In this document: piece after piece, positions 32,282 through 35,029 of the stretch
Layout: each line of letters starts with the position of its first letter
Numbering within the stretch: the first letter of the stretch is position 1
Assembly: GCA_937930825.1 (NCBI GenBank)
Contig: CALHBL010000055.1
Span: 1-35,029 of the forward strand
Source of the DNA: an uncultured Bacteriovoracaceae bacterium
GTDB lineage: Bacteria; Bdellovibrionota; Bacteriovoracia; Bacteriovoracales; Bacteriovoracaceae
Reading direction: 5' to 3'
DNA length: 35,029 bases
Program-made: the position numbers and the translations under genes
The notes under the pieces: model-generated
Seen by the model: the letters and a program-made list of their open reading frames with translations, nothing else
Told to the model about the DNA's origin: nothing
The model's database searches: none

Positions 32282-32585
32282 GATCTTCTTCGCTTTCAGA
32301 AAATCTTATCTTATTAACTTCTTCTTCAATATTTTCTAGATCTGACTCGCATCCATCAATTTTCTTAATGAGATTTTCCACTTCTTCATTTTCCCAAATA
32401 AGCTCTTTACTCTTTAGCGCTTCTACAAGTAGAACACCAAGTTCTTTATATGTTTCTTGTAAATTAGAGTTGGCCTTAGAAGCACTAAGCATCTTCTTTC
32501 CAATCTCAGTGGTTTTCTTAAGCTCACCTTGGCAAGCCTGAAATACCTCTTGCATTTTTGCGCGCCACTCAGCACTCTTATCCAT
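32271..32585 (-). CDS. Small acidic helical protein of unknown function
   Basis: This 104-aa protein is almost entirely predicted helix (WRAKMQEVFQACQGELKKTTEIGKKML, then VENLIKKIDGCESDLENIEEEVNKI) and may form a coiled coil. It has no signal peptide or membrane segment. A strong AAAAGGAAG precedes the ATG, which supports translation. No family is recognised. It is monocistronic and convergent with engB. Confidence 0.7.
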   Translation of the reverse strand: MDKSAEWRAKMQEVFQACQGELKKTTEIGKKMLSASKANSNLQETYKELGVLLVEALKSKELIWENEEVENLIKKIDGCESDLENIEEEVNKIRFSESEEDPKS

Positions 32586-32830
32586 TTAAACTTCCTTTTA
32601 AGGTCAAAATACTACTTCTTGAAAGATTCATGCGACGCATCTGGCTTGAACCTTTTAACTAGTAAAGTATACAAGACTTTGTTCTAACTTTCTCTCATGG
32701 AAAACTCAACCTATATACTCAACTTCCTCTATAAAAGACTTTATAGCTTATTTTTGAGAAGAAGGCTTCTTCTGCTAGAATAACGTAAATAAGATTAACT
32801 AGTGACCGAGTATAACTCTTGGAATTATAA

Positions 32831-33670
32831 TTGAACCTACTAAATAGATACGGCCCCTCTAACCTTTCAGCACCAAAAGAACTCTTCGATGAAGTCTTTG
32901 CCGAACTAGAGAAGCAATATTGCCAAGGAGAGGACCCTTGGGGCCTAAATCTTAATAAAGCTAGAAAGACTCTCGAAACTCTATGGCCATTTTATAAGAA
33001 CTATTTTCAAGTAAGAGTTATTGGAAAAGAAAAAGTTTTAGATGAGCCCTATATGGTTATCTCTAACCACTCTGGCCAAATTGCAATCGATGGCATGTTA
33101 ATCACAACTGCTTTTGCCACAGAGATTCGACCTTCAAGAGTTCTACGCTCAATGGTTGAGCGCTTTTTTACTGCACTTCCATGGGTAGGGAATTTGGCAG
33201 CTGAAGCTGGGGCAGTGCTAGGAGATCGTCAAAACTGTCTTAACCTTCTCAATAGAGGTGAATCGGTTCTCGTTTTTCCGGAAGGGGTTCAAGGGGTTGC
33301 CAAGAGTACTTTTGATTTTTATAAACTCCAACGCTTCACTCGAGGCTTCTTTAGAATGGCCCTTTCTTCGAATGTAAAAATCTTACCTGTTTCTGTTGTC
33401 GGTGCAGAAGAAATATTTCCATGGGTCTATCAGGCAAAAGGCCTGGCAAAGAAACTTGGCCTACCGGCCCTTCCCATCAGCCCACTCTACTTTCCACTCC
33501 CAAGTCCTGTTGATATTCATATTGGTGATCCCTACACTATTCCAGATATATCACCTGAAGCTCCAGATATTGAGATAGATTTTCACGTAAATAAAATCAG
33601 GGCCAAGATCAGAGATTTAACCCAAGAAGGATTAAGAAACCGAAGGCCCTTCTTCGCTAATAAGAATTAA
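32831..33670 (+). CDS. PlsC-like acyltransferase
   Basis: This 279-aa protein has acyltransferase motifs: NHSGQIAIDG (His80, Asp87; spacing HX6D rather than the usual HX4D, as in the subgroup with NHSG..(P/A)(F/I)DG), AGAVLGDRQN, VFPEG (149-153) and LPVSVVGAEE. Such enzymes transfer fatty acyl groups to lysophospholipids, glycerides or other alcohols; the subgroup's substrate is unclear. No signal peptide; peripheral membrane association is likely. TTG start with GGA 8 nt upstream. The stop is immediately followed by the ATG of the next gene, so the two form an operon. Confidence 0.85.
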   Translation: MNLLNRYGPSNLSAPKELFDEVFAELEKQYCQGEDPWGLNLNKARKTLETLWPFYKNYFQVRVIGKEKVLDEPYMVISNHSGQIAIDGMLITTAFATEIRPSRVLRSMVERFFTALPWVGNLAAEAGAVLGDRQNCLNLLNRGESVLVFPEGVQGVAKSTFDFYKLQRFTRGFFRMALSSNVKILPVSVVGAEEIFPWVYQAKGLAKKLGLPALPISPLYFPLPSPVDIHIGDPYTIPDISPEAPDIEIDFHVNKIRAKIRDLTQEGLRNRRPFFANKN

Positions 33671-34636
33671 ATGGAAAATAGTAATGTAAAATCTATTCTT
33701 ATTATTGGTATGGCCGGAGGTCTGGCAAAGATTACGGCTCAGCTGATCGTCAAGAAATACCCTAATGCTAAAATCATAGGAGTTGATTCCAGGGATATTA
33801 CTGAATCTATAGAAACCAAGAATATTCAATACTGGAAAATGCGCTATACCAGAGGAAATTTCGAAAAGCTTTTTCGTGATGAAGAATTTGATATCGTTTA
33901 TCACCTTGGAAGAATGAGCCATGCAGACAACTCTGCTCTTGCAACGTTGGAACAAAGACTTGACTTGAATCTTATGGGAACAAAGAGAATCTTAGACCTC
34001 TCTCTCAAGTTCCATATTAAAAAAGTTATTATCCTTAGCACTTATCATGTCTATGGTGCTCTTTCAGATAACCCTGTCTTTATCAATGAAGATCAGCCTC
34101 TAAGGGCCTCTATTAAGTACCCTGAATTAAGAGATGTTGTAGAAATGGATCAGATAGCGACAAATTGGATGTGGAAGAATCAAGGAGAAATCGAAACTCT
34201 CGTACTTAGACCTTCGACAATTGTTGGCCCCCAAATCAACAATACAATGACGAGATACCTAGTCTCACCTCACAGCCCCGTTTGCTCAGACTACAACCCC
34301 ATGTTTCAATTCATTCATGAATTTGATATGGCAAAAATTCTTCTAAGAAGCTTGGAAGAGCTCCCGACGGGAATATATAATATATCCTCTGATGAATGTA
34401 TTTCCTTAAAGAGCGCTAAATCTACTCTCAACTGTCCTATTATCCCTGTCCCTAGCTTTGTTCTCTCCGCTGGACTAAAGTTACTCTCAGCAAGTCCTTG
34501 GCGTTTTCCAAGCTACTTACTGGAATATATAAAATTTGCCTGCATAACAGACAACTCTCTTATCAAAATGCATCTCGGAAAAAACCTCTTTCGCTACAAT
34601 ACAAAAGAGGCCTTACTTCTGTCTAAGCTTGATTAA
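33671..34636 (+). CDS. NAD-dependent epimerase/extended SDR-like protein with altered active site
   Basis: This 321-aa protein has an extended short-chain dehydrogenase fold: nucleotide-binding IIGMAGGLAK (11-20, GxxGxxA), an acidic end of strand 2 (VDSRD), VYHLGRMSH, NLMGTKRIL, LSTYHVYG (123-129) and LRPSTIVGP. The active-site YxxxK is replaced by YPELR (Tyr150, Arg154), so ordinary epimerase/dehydrogenase catalysis may be changed or lost. It starts right at the acyltransferase stop codon with no gap. A lipid or surface-sugar role is inferred only from that pairing. Converges with the partial gene at the right edge. Confidence 0.85.
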   Translation: MENSNVKSILIIGMAGGLAKITAQLIVKKYPNAKIIGVDSRDITESIETKNIQYWKMRYTRGNFEKLFRDEEFDIVYHLGRMSHADNSALATLEQRLDLNLMGTKRILDLSLKFHIKKVIILSTYHVYGALSDNPVFINEDQPLRASIKYPELRDVVEMDQIATNWMWKNQGEIETLVLRPSTIVGPQINNTMTRYLVSPHSPVCSDYNPMFQFIHEFDMAKILLRSLEELPTGIYNISSDECISLKSAKSTLNCPIIPVPSFVLSAGLKLLSASPWRFPSYLLEYIKFACITDNSLIKMHLGKNLFRYNTKEALLLSKLD

Positions 34637-34762
34637 ATAACCAGAAATAAGGTTCCGTCGCAAAAAATACCCAGCATCTTAAATTTATAATCCCGAGTAA
34701 AATAAGCTAATTATTTTCAAAGGTGAATTAAATGAACTTCAAAAGGAAGTTTACTTCTAACT

Positions 34763-34784
34763 AAAAAAATAAAGAGATTTATTT
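34763..34784 (-). terminator. AT-only hairpin, possible terminator of the right-edge gene
   Basis: The minus strand can pair AAATAAA with TTTATTT around a TCTC loop, followed by more T residues, 21 bp after the stop at 34805. The stem contains no G-C pair, so it is weak. Confidence 0.35.
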
Positions 34785-34804
34785 CAGCAACTTACAATAT
34801 TTTT

Positions 34805-35029
34805 TTAGCGATCAATTTCTATCATAACCATGTTATGTTTTAAAAGCAGACGGTGAAAAATAGCTGTCATTAATTCAATGATGAGAGTCGAGAAGTGTCG
34901 GGGCCAACGAGAGAATGGATTCATCGTATCACCAAGATAGTAACGACAACATGGGCTTAAAGAGAAGGCCAGAATTCCCATGCCGAACGCTGCAAATGAT
35001 GAGTTGAATACATCACGATAGAAGAAATA
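34805..35029 (-). CDS. 3' end of an unidentified gene truncated by the right window edge
   Basis: On the minus strand a frame is open from the edge (35029) to a TAA at 34805-34807, giving 74 residues. It begins YFFYRDVFNSSFAAFGMGILAF and ends LLLKHNMVMIEIDR, with aromatic and hydrophobic patches that may include a membrane segment (FAAFGMGILAFSLSP). No start is visible because it lies outside the window. Support: an open frame of 75 codons in AT-rich DNA, no competing gene, and convergent placement behind the epimerase gene. I do not recognise the family, and chance openness cannot be excluded. Confidence 0.5.
   Translation of the reverse strand, partial: YFFYRDVFNSSFAAFGMGILAFSLSPCCRYYLGDTMNPFSRWPRHFSTLIIELMTAIFHRLLLKHNMVMIEIDR

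Noticed and set aside
34823-34837. CATAAC-CAT-GTTATG inverted repeat
   Set aside because: It lies inside the coding end of the right-edge frame and is short, so chance is likely.

Overview
The window reads as chromosomal DNA of an AT-rich Gram-negative bacterium. Gene content (many lipoproteins and signal-peptide proteins, a DUF4423/TIGR02147-type regulator, an exported EEP nuclease, a 'GNGGDV' exported protein) resembles the predatory Bdellovibrionota, most likely a Bacteriovorax/Halobacteriovorax-like organism. That is an inference from family content; no 16S or other marker is present.

Layout. 1-118: the 3' end of a transposase cut by the left edge, then about 460 bp without a gene. 582-983: a small hypothetical gene. 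1248-12803: a minus-strand block dominated by exported proteins: a 947-aa glycoside-hydrolase-like protein, a NadD-like nucleotidyltransferase with a signal peptide overlapping by 1 nt an exported 1163-aa metallophosphoesterase, a small secreted protein, a regulator-lipoprotein-secreted protein operon with a palindromic operator, and an exported EEP-family nuclease. Within it sits a small metalloid-type circuit: arsR with tandem operators at its start codon and a downstream 38-aa cysteine-rich ORF. 13193-14329: an apparently orphan C5 DNA methyltransferase. 14347-15452: a radical SAM/SPASM protein behind a 75-aa zinc-ribbon protein. 15859-20185: a YheT-type hydrolase, an exported trypsin-like lipoprotein, a VOC protein and a sodium:solute symporter. 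20270-23620: malic enzyme, RidA and a DUF218 protein in close coupling. 23598-28275: a housekeeping operon accA-yicC-gmk-spoT. 28416-34636: a BamE-like lipoprotein, a FliL-like protein with a long basic N-terminal extension, a sigma-54 activator, EngB, a small helical protein, and an acyltransferase/epimerase pair. At 34805-35029 the end of a further minus-strand gene runs off the right edge.

Two observations stand out. First, a 113-115-bp two-hairpin repeat occurs three times (13038-13150, 15467-15579 reversed, 31412-31526), without internal indels and with a compensatory stem change, each time in a divergent intergenic region and in sense with a downstream gene. Second, a NAD-biosynthesis-type adenylyltransferase appears to be exported together with a giant exported phosphoesterase, which could be a nucleotide-modifying pair acting outside the cytoplasm (perhaps on prey).
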